Below are positions 1 through 12,787 of a stretch of 64,000 nt of DNA, piece by piece (within the stretch, counting starts at the first letter, position 1; each line of letters opens with the position of its first letter). The position numbers and the translations under genes are program-made. The notes below the pieces were generated by a model. The model was not told where the DNA came from, did not search any database, and saw nothing but the letters and a program-made list of their open reading frames with translations. Source of the stretch: Elmis aenea (Eukaryota > Arthropoda > Insecta > Coleoptera > Elmidae); contig OX393577.1 of NCBI GenBank assembly GCA_947652605.1, positions 23,563,466-23,627,465 on the forward strand, in the 5' to 3' direction.

Positions 1-50
1 CGAGGTGGATGAAACAATAAATAACAATTTGGAATAAAACTTTGTTTATA

Positions 51-1596
51 CAGGGTGCCCATTTTTCTAACCTGTTGTATGGGTAACTCCGTTAATATTA
101 GAGATACAGAAACGTTTAAATTAGCAAATTTGTGCAGAATTTAAAGGAAAATCTGATGCCATTTTCAAATTTGACCTACGTCATCAACTTTTTGAAATAT
201 TTTGAAAAAACTGAAAAAGGTCGATTTTTTCAAACTTGAATAATTCCGTAACCATATGAGTTAGAACCAAAATAAAAATTTGCCTTTGTAGATGTTTTTA
301 CGTAGATTTCAAATATGTTAACGAAATTTTCATAGCACTCTCGATTTCCGAGTTATAGCACAAACTTGCATTTTTTTAAATGGAAATAGTTGGCTATGGT
401 CTTATTAAAAAGGTTATTTTTTTCTCGTTTCAATGATATAAGGGTTGTTATGCTTTACTTTTGTAGTTTTTCTTTAAATAAGCAAAAATCATTTTACATG
501 TTCACTGCCTACTAATAGATGGGAGTTATCCTGTGTTGATGTTCTTTTTTTTTCGATGTGACATTTAAGAGTTGTCTCTTATCGTTAGTGTAGCAGTTAT
601 TAGCCAGTTACAAATTTTAAAAACAAAACCTCATAATTTGTCAAATAACATTTATTGTTTGTTATACGTATAAATCTCTCTCTCGTGTTGATCAAAATTT
701 ATGATTGACTTTATTGTCAATTTCAAAAACAATGTTTTCTAATGAAGAAAGAAACGACATGCTTTTTTATTACTAGGCTTGTAATAGGTAGAAATAGTAG
801 AAATTCAAGTGATATGTATTTGAAAAGATTTATGGAAAGGGGGCAACCAAGAAAGAAATTATTTTCGTTATTAGAAACCAATTTAAAAAAATACAGTTCA
901 TTTACAAAATCCAAAGGTTTGAAAATTAAATTTAAGCAAGAAGATGAAGAGAGAGTCCTGGAATACGTAAATTATAAACCAACATCATCTACCCGGTAGT
1001 TGTCCCTTGAATGTGGTGTCAACTGAAAAGGCTGTAACTGCCTAATAATTACTACACTAACGATAAGAGACAACTCTTAAATGTCACATTAAAAAAAAAA
1101 GAACATCAACACAGGATAACTCCCATCTATTAGTAGGCAGTGAACATGTAAAATGATTTTTGCTTATTTAAAGAAAAACTACAAAAGTAAAGCATAACAA
1201 CCCTTATATCATTGAAACGAGAAAAAATAACCTTTTTAATAAGACCATAGCCAACTATGACTTCCATTTAAAAAAATGCAAGTTTGTGCTACAACTCGGA
1301 AATCGAGAGTGCTATAAAAATTTCGTTAACATATTTGAAATCTACGTAAAAACATCTATAAAAGCCAATTTTTATTTTGGTTCTAACTCATATGGTTCCG
1401 GAATTATTTAAGTTTGAAAAAATCGACCTTTTTCAGTTTTTTCAAAATATTTCAAAAAGTTGATGACGTAGGTCAAATTTGAAAATGGCATCAGATTTTC
1501 CTTTAAATTCTGCACAAATTTGCTAATTTAAACGTTTCTGTATCTCTAATATTAACGGAGTTACCCATACAACAGGTTAGAAAAATGGGCACCCTG
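51..1596. mobile_element. Foldback (long inverted repeat) DNA element 1, CAGGGTG/TA type
   Basis: The two ends are inverted copies: CAGGGTGCCC at 51-60 and GGGCACCCTG at 1587-1596, each bordered by TATA, which fits a TA target duplication of the Tc1/mariner/IS630 kind. The arms stay complementary for about 560 bp (51 to about 615, and about 1035 to 1596) with few mismatches. The spacer of about 420 bp holds the remnant of a transposase N-terminus. The element abuts a copy of the dispersed TGCATGCA repeat on its right side. The inverted arms are seen directly; the superfamily is inferred from the TA duplication and the encoded helix-turn-helix. Confidence 0.92.
732..1035 (+). pseudogene. N-terminal DUF4817-like helix-turn-helix of an IS630/mariner-type transposase, broken
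   Basis: The reading starts at ATG 732 (MFSNEERNDMLF) and shifts frame at about 771-790 into the frame of the 85-residue ORF 742-999. That ORF continues with SSDMYLKRFMERGQPRKKLF and ETNLKKYSSF. I recognise this as the DUF4817 pattern of insect transposases (F-N-E-x-x-D-M, then A-x-x-Y-x-x-R-F-P-x-R-x-x-P, then F-x-x-L-x-x-N-L). The tail EERVLEYVNYKPTSSTR matches the linker to the second helix-turn-helix, and the frame runs on past a TAG at 999 as LSLECGVN until it meets the right arm. No DDE catalytic part is present. The 1-nt frameshift and in-frame stops make it a pseudogene. Its position in the exact centre of the palindrome is unusual. Family identity is from memory of the motif and was not searched. 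Confidence 0.75.
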
Positions 1597-1600
1597 TATA

Positions 1601-1775
1601 CAGTAATAGTATATTACATAACAAGAGTTGTAACAAGCATATTACGCACGAGTAGAAAAGTTCCACTAGTGAGTAATTGTTTTACAATTTGAGTTTTGCA
1701 CTATACTTTTTCTACGACCTCATATTATTTGCGATTTTATCGGCCTTTTGGCTAATAGTAAACACACTTGTACGA
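1601..1775 (-). repeat. Dispersed repeat TGCATGCA family, copy A (truncated)
   Basis: It matches copies at 31171-31524, 36770-37166 and 41125-41632 in the reverse orientation. Shared segments include TATTACATAACAAGAGTTGT, CATATTACGCACGAGT and GGCTTTTTGGCTAATA-like text. Only the part distal to the TGCATGCA end is present. The first bases directly follow foldback element 1, which has inserted at this edge. No coding capacity and no terminal inverted repeats are visible, so the class is unknown. Confidence 0.75.
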
Positions 1776-3290
1776 AGCCTCTTACAATGCATATATGTTG
1801 TAAAGTAAGTCATTTAACGAAGTGGTCGTTAAAAAAATTAATTATGCCAAACGCATGCTAACTTAAAAGACATACAAAAAAAATATCTTTAAGACTTAAC
1901 TACATACAAGCGAATGCGAACGAATCCACCAAATACTGACTGACTGAAAGCGTATATGTATGACTTTCAATAGCTTTAGTCATAAAATTCATTCTCGCCA
2001 CTCTAATAGTAAGGTAAGGCGATATCATTAATGTTGATGTTATTCGCCAATTAGCAGCAATAAACAGTAACACGCCTACTCGATCTTCTAAATATAACAG
2101 GAAGCTAAACTCGTTATGTATTGTAAACATCTCTTTTGTATTTTCGTTTAATTTTCCGGGTTTATGTTAAAGAATAAACATTGAGGTAATAACAAATACA
2201 CAGTTCACTAACCTAAGTCATATAAATATGCTATTAATTCCCTTTTAATATATTTTGGTAGTATTAAAGTTATTTTATACACATCTAGCATTAACACCCA
2301 TCGTAGAATTTATATTTATTGTAAACTTCAAGAAAGTGTTTAGCTCGCCTGATTTGCTTAATGTATAATAAGAGATTTCATCTTGATTTTCACACAGTAT
2401 TATATCCAACGTGTATTAATATGTCTAATATTTTAATTGGAAGGCAGTTGTCACTACTATTGCACCATTTTATGCATATCCCATATAATTTATTCTAATT
2501 TAGTTATTTTCTTTTGACTATTTTATTGAAGTGACAACTTTCTTATCTCCTTTCATTTCGTAGACATCTATATGCACTTGTCACATTTAACATGTTGTAA
2601 CACTTTAACTTATTGCTGCAGATTATCAAAATTTATATATATAATACTTTGGTAATTAAACATCATTTTTTTATTTAACCGTTTTTGTTTAACACATTAA
2701 AACGAAGGGTAAAGTTTAACCACCTTTATAATTTTCCTAACTTTATTCATGATTTTAAATTAAACAATTCTTTTTACAATAAACACTTTCATTTTATTTC
2801 GGGAAAAAACTATCCATTACAGAAAGGTTTGAAGTAATATAGACATTTGTTTAAAAGACCATATGGCACGATGGTATTTTATTTTGTTCGATGTCCACTA
2901 AAACGATAAAGGAAGTCGTTGCTTTAACTGAATTGTATCCAATACAGTGTTATACGTTCATTTTCGAACATTTTTATGTAAAAGGGACTAGATTGAGATT
3001 TCCAAAATGTTTCAGTTGCTATTTCCAATTTCTGATAAGAGGTTTACGGTAGATTTCTATTCGTTATCACAAATACCATTTTTAAAGAAATGGTGCAATG
3101 CATTTAGATCGACAAACCAATATTGCCTTAATATTCTATACTACAGTACCTATATAAAATCTTTCGAAAGGCTAACGTACGAAATTCGACAATGTAATAT
3201 AAATGTTGCAGATATTGTATACATATTATAGAATAACGTAGTGTTGAATGATTACTAGTTTTTAGAAATAACAGCAGCAAACTACATATA
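1776..3290. other. AT-rich stretch without recognised genes
   Basis: Small ORFs on either strand (for example 74 codons at 3007-3231) show no recognisable motif and have the AT-rich composition of the surroundings. No repeat shared with the rest of the window was noticed. Confidence 0.6.
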
Positions 3291-4615
3291 CAGGGTGTCC
3301 CAATCGAGTAAATGCATAGGGATCTCGCCACGAGGTCGGTTAAATTAGGGCAAAGTTGCGATATTAGATGCTTATCAAATATCTGCAAAGAAAATTTTCA
3401 TAGCTGTCTTAGTTCAAAAGTTATTCAAGAAAAACTGAAAAAATTGATTTTCGTTTTTTTTGCCCCATTTCCTACATTTTTTAAGATATCGACAATCCGG
3501 AAGCACTTCTTCATGGCAACTTCTTACGCTTTATATTTTGAGATGACATAATTTATTTTTTGTGCGATCGTACTAGAAACAGCTGTTTGACGGACGCGTT
3601 AGCAACCATAAAGTACTGCATTACCGGCCCCATCCTTAGCAACGGCCGTAAAAGTTACTTTTTCGGCCGTTGCTAAGGGTAACGGCCGAAAAAGTACATA
3701 ATAGTTATTTATGTATCAAGGCCAAAAAGTGTAACTTTTTCGGCCGCGTCTGGTTTGCTGGCCAAGACGTAGTCGAGGCCAGCAAACAGGCAAGGCCGAA
3801 AAAGTACGTTTTGGCCGAGGTGCATATTACATTTTTTGTGCGATCGAATTAAAAACAATTTAAATTTTTAGTAATTTAAAAAATTATAGGTTAGAAACTA
3901 CGTGACATTCTGTCACTGACAGATGACGGCGTATGTACTGCATTACCGGCCCACTCTTTAGCAACGGCCGTAAAAGTTACTTTTTCGGCTGTTGCTAAGG
4001 GTAACGGTCTGAAAAGTAACTTTTACGGCCGTTGCTAAGGATAGGGCCGGTAATGCAGTACTTTATGGTTGCTAACGCGTCCGTCAAACAGCTGTTTCTA
4101 GTACGATCGCACAAAAATAACTATATTTCTTTTTTGTATAAGATCATTTGATTAAAAAATTGGACAAAATTAATTTATCTCAAATTTTTGTGGTAATATA
4201 TCATTTTCGATATTAAGTGTCATGTATCATTGAAATCAGAAGATAAAATGCTATTCGACGATGAGATTAAATTTTTCCGCTGTATTTAAAAAAATGAAGT
4301 TTATGATATTTCTAAAGAGACGAAACGTTGTTGGAAATTTTATGTTATCTCAAAATATAAAACGTAAACAATTGCCGTGGAGAAGTACTTCCAGATTGTC
4401 GATATCTTAAAAAATGTAGGAAATGGGGCAAAAAAATGAAAATCAATTTTTTTTAGTTTTTCTTGAATAACTATCTAACTAAGACAGCTATGAAAATTTT
4501 ATTTGTAGATATTTGATGAGCATCTAATTTCGCAACATTTCCCTAATTTAACTGACCTCGTATTCCTTAAGATAAGCGAGATCCCCATGCATTTACTCGA
4601 ATTTGGGATACCCTG
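3291..4615. mobile_element. Foldback DNA element 2, CAGGGTGTCCC/TA type, with a nested palindromic element
   Basis: Left end CAGGGTGTCCCAAT at 3291 and right end ATTTGGGATACCCTG ending at 4615, both next to TATA. The left arm (3291 to about 3555) is complementary to the right arm (about 4325-4615), including the subterminal block GGGATCTCG...GGGCAAAGTTGC. The middle is interrupted at 3556-4122 by an unrelated palindromic element. No transposase remnant was found. The right arm carries a GACGAAACGTTG tract that recurs in other elements of the window. Confidence 0.9.
3556..4122. mobile_element. Nested palindromic element with TTTTTGTGCGATCG ends, copy 1
   Basis: Both ends read TTTTTGTGCGATCGTACTAG going inward, and the terminal inverted repeats are about 130 bp long. 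The interior is packed with hairpins built from CTTAGCAACGGCCG and CGGCCGTTGCTAAG, with strongly higher GC than the surroundings. An extra internal TTTTTTGTGCGATCG sits at about 3832. A second, partial copy is at 18865-19228. There is no credible coding sequence: the 60-codon ORF at 3670-3852 is made only of the repeats. It is a non-autonomous element of unassigned class. Confidence 0.85.
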
Positions 4616-7600
4616 TATATAATTCAATTGTATAAAAATTGCACAAAATGACTTAAAAATTGTTCAAACCTTCGAAGTATACATCTTAAAAAGACGTTAA
4701 AAAACAATGAATTTAGATCGACTTTATACAAAACCAAATAACAAATGTTTTTTCTCTTAATTTAGTTTTGTCAAATTTAACAGTAAATTAATTGTTTAAT
4801 TGATGTTTATTTTTTATTTTTGGTATTCAAGACATCTTGTCAAATTCTATATGATTAGGTAGTGATTTCTGTACACGCAATCTAAATAGATAATCAAGCC
4901 GGCTAACACGTTGCTATTATTACATTTTTAATAATAATCGGAGGCCTAGATTTCAAATCTCATCAATTATTCAATGCCAGATATTCATAAGAATGTCACA
5001 TCATTATATTGATTCGAATCGTACTGAACTGCCAATAGCAATTTATTAATCAATCAAATGCGTTTCCGTTTCAGTTGTTCCATACACTTTACAAAAACAA
5101 AAATGACGTAAGATTTTTATCTAGTTTTTATAGTTAATTTGATTCGGGTTAATAAAAGTTTAATATTCTACAAGCAATTTTACTTTACAGCAAACTCTCA
5201 CAAAGATTTTTGTAAAATGATTCGTAAAAATTTTAGAATTGGTTTTTGATACTTAGTAATGATTTATGTAATTTCTTAAACAAAATACGTGTAGAGCGTA
5301 GAGTATTCTCAAAAAGTTATAGTTATATATCAAATGTGATGCTTATGCAAAAGAAAAGTTGTATATCTAGTCAACCGAACAAATAAAATAAATATATAGC
5401 CCAAGATTTGTTAAGATTCTTACAAAAAATTGTATTGTCTCTATCTTTCGCCTTTGTGTTATATTTTACATTTGCGCTGGCGGTTATAATCTTAAGCCTA
5501 AGGCAGCAAAATTCTTCTCGCGTTTCGCCTCGTTTTTTCTGCGGTACGGAAATGAAAAAGTTGAAAGGTTCCGCCTATCAGAATCAAAACAACAATTTAC
5601 TGCCTACGTTTTCATTTTAGCTGATCTCTTTATTTTTTCTGTTTATATTTCACGTGCACTCCAATCAGAAATCCGCTCGTATTTCAATAATAATTTAACC
5701 TGCAACACGATTGAGTTTTTTCAATATTTTGCATGAAGCATTCATGTAAATTCACTCATTTTTGATGCAATCGGAAGACAGTTTTCGCCTGCAAGATTAA
5801 TTACCTTAAATTTACGCGCACACCCTTAATTAAAGTTTGTTAAATGTAGAATAAACATCGTAAAATCAACAAAATTTATTAGTTCACACATATAATAGGA
5901 AATTTGCATACAAAGATCCATTGTATTATTTGTTCCTGGCTCATTTATTATCCTGACATTATATTCGGGCAGCTCCGGTCACAGGAAGTGACGTTGATTG
6001 TTAGTAGCATCAACTGCCAGAGGGAAATATTGGACCGCCCACTATTAAACAAGTATTACATGTACACAATTATTTGATTACGTTAATTTTACAAATTTTA
6101 AAAATTATAATAATTACCAGTATTAATATCTCTATTATACAACTTATAGGCAAAGACAAGATAATTGGCATTGTTATTGTTAGTCATAATATGCATAATT
6201 TTAATTGATTACGGCTACTGGCTTTAAATAAAACCACTTATTCATAGTAGCATTTGATATTTTCTCTAACTTTTAATAGTTTAACAACAAAGAAATTAGT
6301 AATTAAACGATTTAAGACGTGGAAGTTCAAAAAGTTTGTTAAAAATTTTTCTTCGCTTAGTATTATACTTATTTTAATGATTAGCACCAATAAATCTTCT
6401 GTAATAACTTAATTTGCTGTTAAAAAGCTATCTTATTAGTAATAATTTTAAGAATACTGGGTAAAATTTATATTGCGTTATGTAAGAGGTTTCCATCACA
6501 TATCTGTTTCTTGGTATCTTCTTATTTCACAGCTACATTTTCTCTGATATGATAAATTAGAACAACTTTTATCTGCCAAGCGGTGCTTGTTTTTCGAATA
6601 ATAATAAAAAGAGCAAAACAGAATAACATTACACAGAACGAACCCATATTTCTTCACCCTATATGCAGACGTAGTGGTTTTATTGATACTCTCCTTGTTT
6701 CTGCATACTTAAATTAAAAGTATAAATCACGGTTTGCAAATATACAAACGAATTTTAATATAATATCTCTTTCCATAAACATAAAAACAATATTTTTTTA
6801 GGGAGTACAATAACTAATCTAGTATTACTCACATAATTTATTCAATAATGTTCGTTGATTTTTTGCCAAACTCTTTGGCAATAGTGACTGGCAGAATTAA
6901 AATTAATAAAGCTACTTTTTAATTAGTATTCTTTACTTTTATTATTAATCTTTTACATAAAGAATTTACATCAGTAGAACTCGCACACATTAATTTTGCA
7001 AGCTTTTCATACACAGAGATAGGTCTCCATGAATGCCGACTCATGTTTTTCGTTTAATAAGGACGACGTTTAATCTAGAATTCATTTTCCTAAACAGACA
7101 GTTTTTATAAGGAATATGGGATGAGAATTCAGAGTATAATGACTTGTTTTTTAATGAAAAGGGGATGATTCCGGCGGAACACAAAAATGAAGTTGTAGCA
7201 ATGCATAAGAAATGTGTTCTTTTTAATATTCAGAGTCGAACATTCCTTTAAGGACAGGATAAGTTAATTTATCTCTTTCTTTGATCTTTATTTTTCATAA
7301 TATCGAACCTTGAAAACGTCCCTTGCAAAATGAGCAATATAAATGTTTATATACAAATACAATTATCGCCAAGCAATAATTGTGACAAAATGGAAAATTA
7401 GGGGGTGGGCTTTTTTTAAAAGTCTTTTGCTGTTTTAATTGATAATTTAACCCTGCAATTATTATCTCTTTAACAACGACATCTATGCAACTGATGTATT
7501 ATTACATCCTGGTGAACTTCCTTAAAGGATTGTAGGACCATTTGCAGTTGAGAATGAAATATATTCCTTGAAATGAACGCACCTGCAACTTGATAAGGTC

Positions 7601-7963
7601 AATTACTTGAGAATCCATGCTACCCGGACTAGTGCTCTCAAGCGTAAATACTCATTTTCTGCTTGGGAAAGCGCATTTTCCGAGGCGATTATGCAAAAAA
7701 TAATTGCGCTATTTGGCTCCACGTACGATTAAAACGTATATCTCGTAAAATATAAGCATTTATGTAACGAATTATGCAGTTTTCCAATTAATTGTAAAAA
7801 TAATTAAATAAGAAAAATTTTGTCCAAGGTATCTTCAGTCACACTCAATATCGAAATAAAATTAACGTCGATATCGAAAAATATTGAATATACAATAGTT
7901 AATAAGCAAAATATTTGCAAAAAAGTACTCTTTTAACCAGTGGCTGCCGTTGAAAATTTTGAG
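4616..7963. other. AT-rich stretch without recognised genes
   Basis: There is no terminal-repeat structure or recognisable coding sequence. A 70-codon frame at 5408-5620 (TTG start) has a hydrophobic stretch near its N-terminus followed by a polar tail, but it resembles nothing I know and is probably chance. A short block at about 5905-6010 recurs at about 18650-18755. Confidence 0.6.
5905..6010 (+). repeat. Diverged about 100-bp repeat, copy 1
   Basis: Shared with 18650-18755 in the same orientation. Both have a ...TCCATTGT... block followed about 55-65 bp later by CAGCTCCGG, then CGGAAG/AGGAAG, then GACGTTGATTGT or GACGTTAATTGT. Similarity is moderate and the boundaries are uncertain. It could be an old element or a duplicated regulatory or untranslated segment. 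Confidence 0.45.
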
Positions 7964-9037
7964 TAGGGTGCTGTTCATTTATAACCAATTTATAAAAAAT
8001 ATGTGAAAAAATTCGGGAGGTAATTCCTAATCGAAAATTAAGGAGGTCTTTCATATAATTTTTTTTTCTATAGACGTCTCCTTTCGGAGTACACCCCCCT
8101 AAAGGGGGCGGTAAAACTAGGTTTTAATTTTATTTCTCAAATTTGGATAAATGTAGGAAATGATATTAGATAGATGTTTTATATCTACTTATTAAAAGAT
8201 TTCCCATAAAAATATTTTCAATCGTCTCCCACCTAACAGGGGCTGAAAAGTGCAACCCCTGTTGGTTTTTTTATCAGACCTTTTTGGTGGGTTGAACTTT
8301 TGCAATTTTTAAATTTTTTTTTAAGCTTGGTTTGTTTAGATTTTATTACTCCTTAGTTTTTCTAGTAAAATCTAGTTTTTGAGTAAAAAATAAAATAAGT
8401 AAACATGCACCATTAAATATTCCAATACAAAACGATTCATTTTAGTGGTAACCCTGGTTTTTTATATTCATATTGGGTAGAACTGGCGGGCGTTTTAGCG
8501 TTGTCGCCGCATAAACGTCAAAATGAATAACACCCGTCAATTCTACACAATATGAACATAAACAAACCATTGTAACCATCAAAATGAATCGTTTTGTATT
8601 GGAATATTAATGGTGCATGTTTACTTATTTTATTTTTTACTCAAAAACTGTCAGTTTTACGAGAAAAACTAACGAATAAAAAAAATCTTAACCAACCAAG
8701 CTTCAAAAAAAAATATTTTTTAATTGCAACATTTCAACCCACCAAAAAGTTCTGATAAAAAAATCAACAGGAGTCGCACTTTTCAGCCCCCTGTGAAGGT
8801 GGGAGATGATTGAAAATATTACTATGGGAAACCCTTTAATAAATTTAAAACATAAACCAAGTATCATTCTCATACATTTATACAAATTTGAGAAATAAAA
8901 TAAAAATCTAATTTTACCGCTCCCCTTTAGGGGGGTGTAACTCCGAAAGGTGAAAATATTTTATATAAAAGATCCCCCTTAATTTTTGATAAGGAATCAC
9001 CTCCCAAATGTTTTCGCATTATTTAAGAAACACCCTG
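7964..9037. mobile_element. Foldback DNA element 3, CAGGGTGTTTC type
   Basis: The right end GAAACACCCTG stops at 9037 and is followed by TATA. The left end is degenerate (TAGGGTGCTGTTC at 7964). The arms are complementary over about 500 bp each and include blocks such as CTCCTTTCGGAGT...CCCCC, AGGGGCTGAAAAGTGC and TTTGAGTAAAAAATAAAATA. The centre lies at about 8500 with a spacer of only a few tens of bases and no coding remnant. The right half of the same family recurs inside the element at 55383-56454. Confidence 0.88.
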
Positions 9038-11894
9038 TATATCTAGATTAAATAAATTTGTTTTCCATAAAAAAAGGGATACATAAAACATAAAATATTG
9101 ATCAGAAACTTTAGAAGTGTAAAAAAACTCGGATTTTGTTAAAATCATTTAAAATGAAAGTCTGTTTTTCTACTTTTTCCTTGACAAAATTTTTCGGCGA
9201 CCTTTTCATATAAGTTTGTATAATTCGTGAAATATTTTTTTTAAATTGACATAGATAGTGCTGTTAAACGTTCTTGACTAATAGTATTCTTTAAATATGA
9301 TTTTTACTTACAATTAGTCCTTCTTGACTAATAAGAATATTTGGAATTGAACGACCATTTTTTTTTTGTGCATTTAACGTTAGTTGCGAAAATTTTATTT
9401 GTTTTATATGTTTAACAGCAAGACTCATCATATGTCAACCCTTAAATTGTAATAAATAAATTATTATATGTTGGTTATAAACAGAACATTTTTTATTAAA
9501 ACTTCGTCTCTTACTGCCTTAAGTAGCCCAAACAAACAATGTAGGCACCTGCCCTACGCGTTTGCAAGCACTTTGGATATGACCAACTATATTGGCACGC
9601 TAATTTAGCAGTGCCGGTGTCGCATTTACTTACTGGCGACGAATATCGCCGAATCTAGCCGGCTATGGGAAAAGTGGAACTGCCAAGACTGACAGTTCCA
9701 CTGCTTGGCAATCTAGCTGTAGAGCATTTAATCGTTTATTCACGATGTCCAAACGCAATTTATATCTTTAACATGTTATATTGTATTCATATAATGCATA
9801 AATACTGTTTTTTTTTTTAAATAAATAATGTTGTTTTTCATTTTTTTTTGCTGGGGATGCTGCAGTGACTCGCACGTGTAGCCACTGCAATTAACGTTAA
9901 AAGTTCACAAATTGTCCTTAATTTCAGAAATTTTTTGTTATGCTACTGATTTATGGAAAACTTTCTCGTCGTTTAATATGTTCGTTATTTACAAAACTGC
10001 TACGAATTCAAAGAAAATAATTTCTTATCCATTGGTTAAAATATATCAATATAATTTGGTAACGATATTCAATATCGATACTTTAATATCTCCCACCCCT
10101 AGTTAAGGATTTCTCAGATGTATTAAAAAGATATTTTTTATATTAGCACGAAGCCAAGAAATACTTATGCAGATAACTAAAGCAGAATTTGTTACCCTTA
10201 CATGTTGCCCATATCTCACACTACCACGACCCCTACAAAATCGCACCATAAGATAAATAAAATAGGCAATTTGTTTGGTGGTGCACCCTTCATATTACTG
10301 CAAGCCCGGGTAAAGTGATAAGAAAATTTTGATAAATAGCCTCAAACTATTACAGCCATATTAAACAAGTTAAATATTGATTCTACAACAAGTTAACTTT
10401 AAATCATTTTCTGATTAAGTGGCTTAGTACTGCATACAATTTTATGTCTTAATTAAAATAATTACTGACTATATCCTTCAAACATGTTGATAAGGTTTGT
10501 CAAAATAGATACGCCGAAATACTTGCCATCTTAGACTGTTTAAACATAGCATAGCCTTAAATTGTTAATGGTACATGGGCAGCTAGCAGCTGTGTTTGTA
10601 GTACATGTATGTGCGTTTTAGATCGTTTTATCAACAGTGCCGTGTTTCTTGTAACATCATTTATTCAGCTGGTTTAACAAATGCATGTGAACAGCAAAAG
10701 TGTGAACTGATTTTGTAACACATTTTCTAGTACTGGTACACACAATTCCGCATCTGCTCAAAGACTGTTTGACCAAAATTGAGAATATTTTGCAAATAAT
10801 TCGTAAAGAAAACTTATTTGTACGTATTGCGCAAGTTAAAATTTTTGCGATATTTTTGAAAACTGAAAATTGTAAACAATGTTGTTTTCAAAAGTGTTTA
10901 GTGAATTACATGCATTTTCCTTACATTTAGAAATTGTTTTATGTTGATTCTCACACCATGTCAAATTATTTATTGCAACGTTAGCTATCTCAATTAATCT
11001 TTCGTATGTAACTTGCTTTAAACAATTAATAATTTTAAACCGACTTTAACATAATAAATGTTATCTTTAATTAAATGGCGTTATACAAACACAAAAAGTG
11101 CATATACCAACCGTATGTGGTAAAAATTATGATGTTCCTGATACGCATCGCCTAGTTTGATATATCACGGAACATAACTCATACTGCACAACGAAGTTAT
11201 TCAAATAACAAAGCTGCATTCAGTGGTAATCCATTCTTATATTCATATATCCTCGTATTTTGGTGATTTATTGTATTTTTCTCTGATATCCTTACACCCT
11301 TTTGTTGTACCACAGAAAATAAATGCGTCTGTTACAAATAATATGACGGAGCGGTAATGCAAAACTTTCCTCATACTTCTATATGCCATGCCATATATCA
11401 TATGGAATATTTCCGCAGGAGACCGTGAATAAACGCAACCATATTAAGATATGCCAAGATGCACTCACTCCATTATATTTATTGCTATAGAAAGGAATAA
11501 TATTTTGAGTTAGAGGCGGAAATGTAAAATTCAAACTTTATTTATACTAAGCCTAGTGAAGAGACTAAATTATTACAAAAATCTAGTTATAAATGTTAAT
11601 TAAATATGTCAGACCAGCTGTTTTATTAGATAGTAAGTTTTTTAAACACACAGAATGTTTAAAAAAATGCCGACTATAAATAGCCAGCCTGTGTTAGTAA
11701 ACGTAGGTATATAATAAAATTTTACTAATTTTTAGTTTTAAGTTTTAAGTTAATAAAATATTAATTGTAACTTCAATACTCGCATAAAATATCGGAACAT
11801 ACGATAATGGTCAGATAACAAATTTCATTGTATCTAATATCTTCAATAGTATTTTGGATATTTGTCTGTTTTCGTACTTTCGCCCAGCACTGTA
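9038..11894. other. AT-rich stretch without recognised genes
   Basis: No coding sequence or terminal-repeat element was recognised. A locally GC-richer segment at about 9530-9730 contains a perfect hairpin, listed separately. The rest is AT-rich text with only short chance ORFs. Confidence 0.6.
9674..9703. repeat. Perfect 10-bp stem hairpin
   Basis: AGTGGAACTG and CAGTTCCACT form a perfect stem around a 10-base loop. An overlapping alternative pairing, TGCCAAG with CTTGGCA, spans 9685-9713. The function is unknown; it could be the remains of a small palindromic element. Confidence 0.6.
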
Positions 11895-12753
11895 CAAGGT
11901 GGATCAAATTCGATTGTTTTACGGGGTATCTAGGTTACCGTAATAGTTAGCGGAAATCTGATATCGGTCTCTTGCTATTTTTTTGAGAAAAGAACGCCTA
12001 AGTAATTAGATTGGTTATGTGGCTTTCCATTTTGACACTACAGGCAAAAAATGAAATTTCATCATTTTTGAAAATTTACTGTCACCTCTTTATTTATTAA
12101 AATAGGACAAAATGTTATGAGGTTTTTTATGCAAATTTTTATGTTTCATTTAATAACACAATATTTTTTTTAGAGGCCTTCAATTTTGAGATATGCAGTA
12201 AACATTTTTTTTTAAACGAAACCCTAGTTGACCATGACTTTATATGAAAAAGCTTCTTTTTTTTTGATTTTCAAATATATAGTTTTAATGGCTAATTTTG
12301 TAAAAATTTTATCATCAAAGTTTGCCATGATTTCGCAAACAAGTGATGTTTGCAATTATTAAACAATTAAACGTAATTTCCAAGTACATTCTGCAGCAGC
12401 CACTACTTACAATGTAAACTTTTAACATATTAAACATTTCAAAGTGTTCAAATTAAGCTATGTTTACAAATATCAAACAGGAATTTGCTTAAAGGATTAA
12501 AAATGTAGTTGGATATTATGACGTTTACTTATATGTATATTAATTTCAAACATCACTTGTTTACGAAATCATGGCCAACTTTGATAAGAAAATGTTTACC
12601 AAATTCTGATTGTTTTTTGAAACAAATATATAAAACTATATATTTTTGAAAAGTTAAAAAAAGCTAAAATAAATTCATGGTCAACTAGGAATTCTGTTAA
12701 AAAAAAATATGTTTACTTCACATCTTGAAAGTCAAGATCGCTAAGAAAAATTA

Positions 12754-12768
12754 ATTTTATTTTTTAAT
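12754..12768 (+). repeat. Target-site duplication of the LINE, left copy
   Basis: ATTTTATTTTTTAAT, identical over 15 bases to 15851-15865. It directly precedes the 3' end of the LINE, which lies on the minus strand. Confidence 0.85.
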
Positions 12769-12787
12769 ATATATATAACGGATTTCT

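Noticed and set aside
742..999. The 85-residue ORF as an intact novel gene starting at 742
   Set aside because: The better N-terminus (MFSNEERNDMLF) starts at 732 in another frame, so the ORF is the frameshifted remainder of a transposase N-terminal domain.
5408..5620. Small membrane protein gene
   Set aside because: It needs a TTG start, has one hydrophobic stretch typical of T-rich chance ORFs, and shows no family resemblance.
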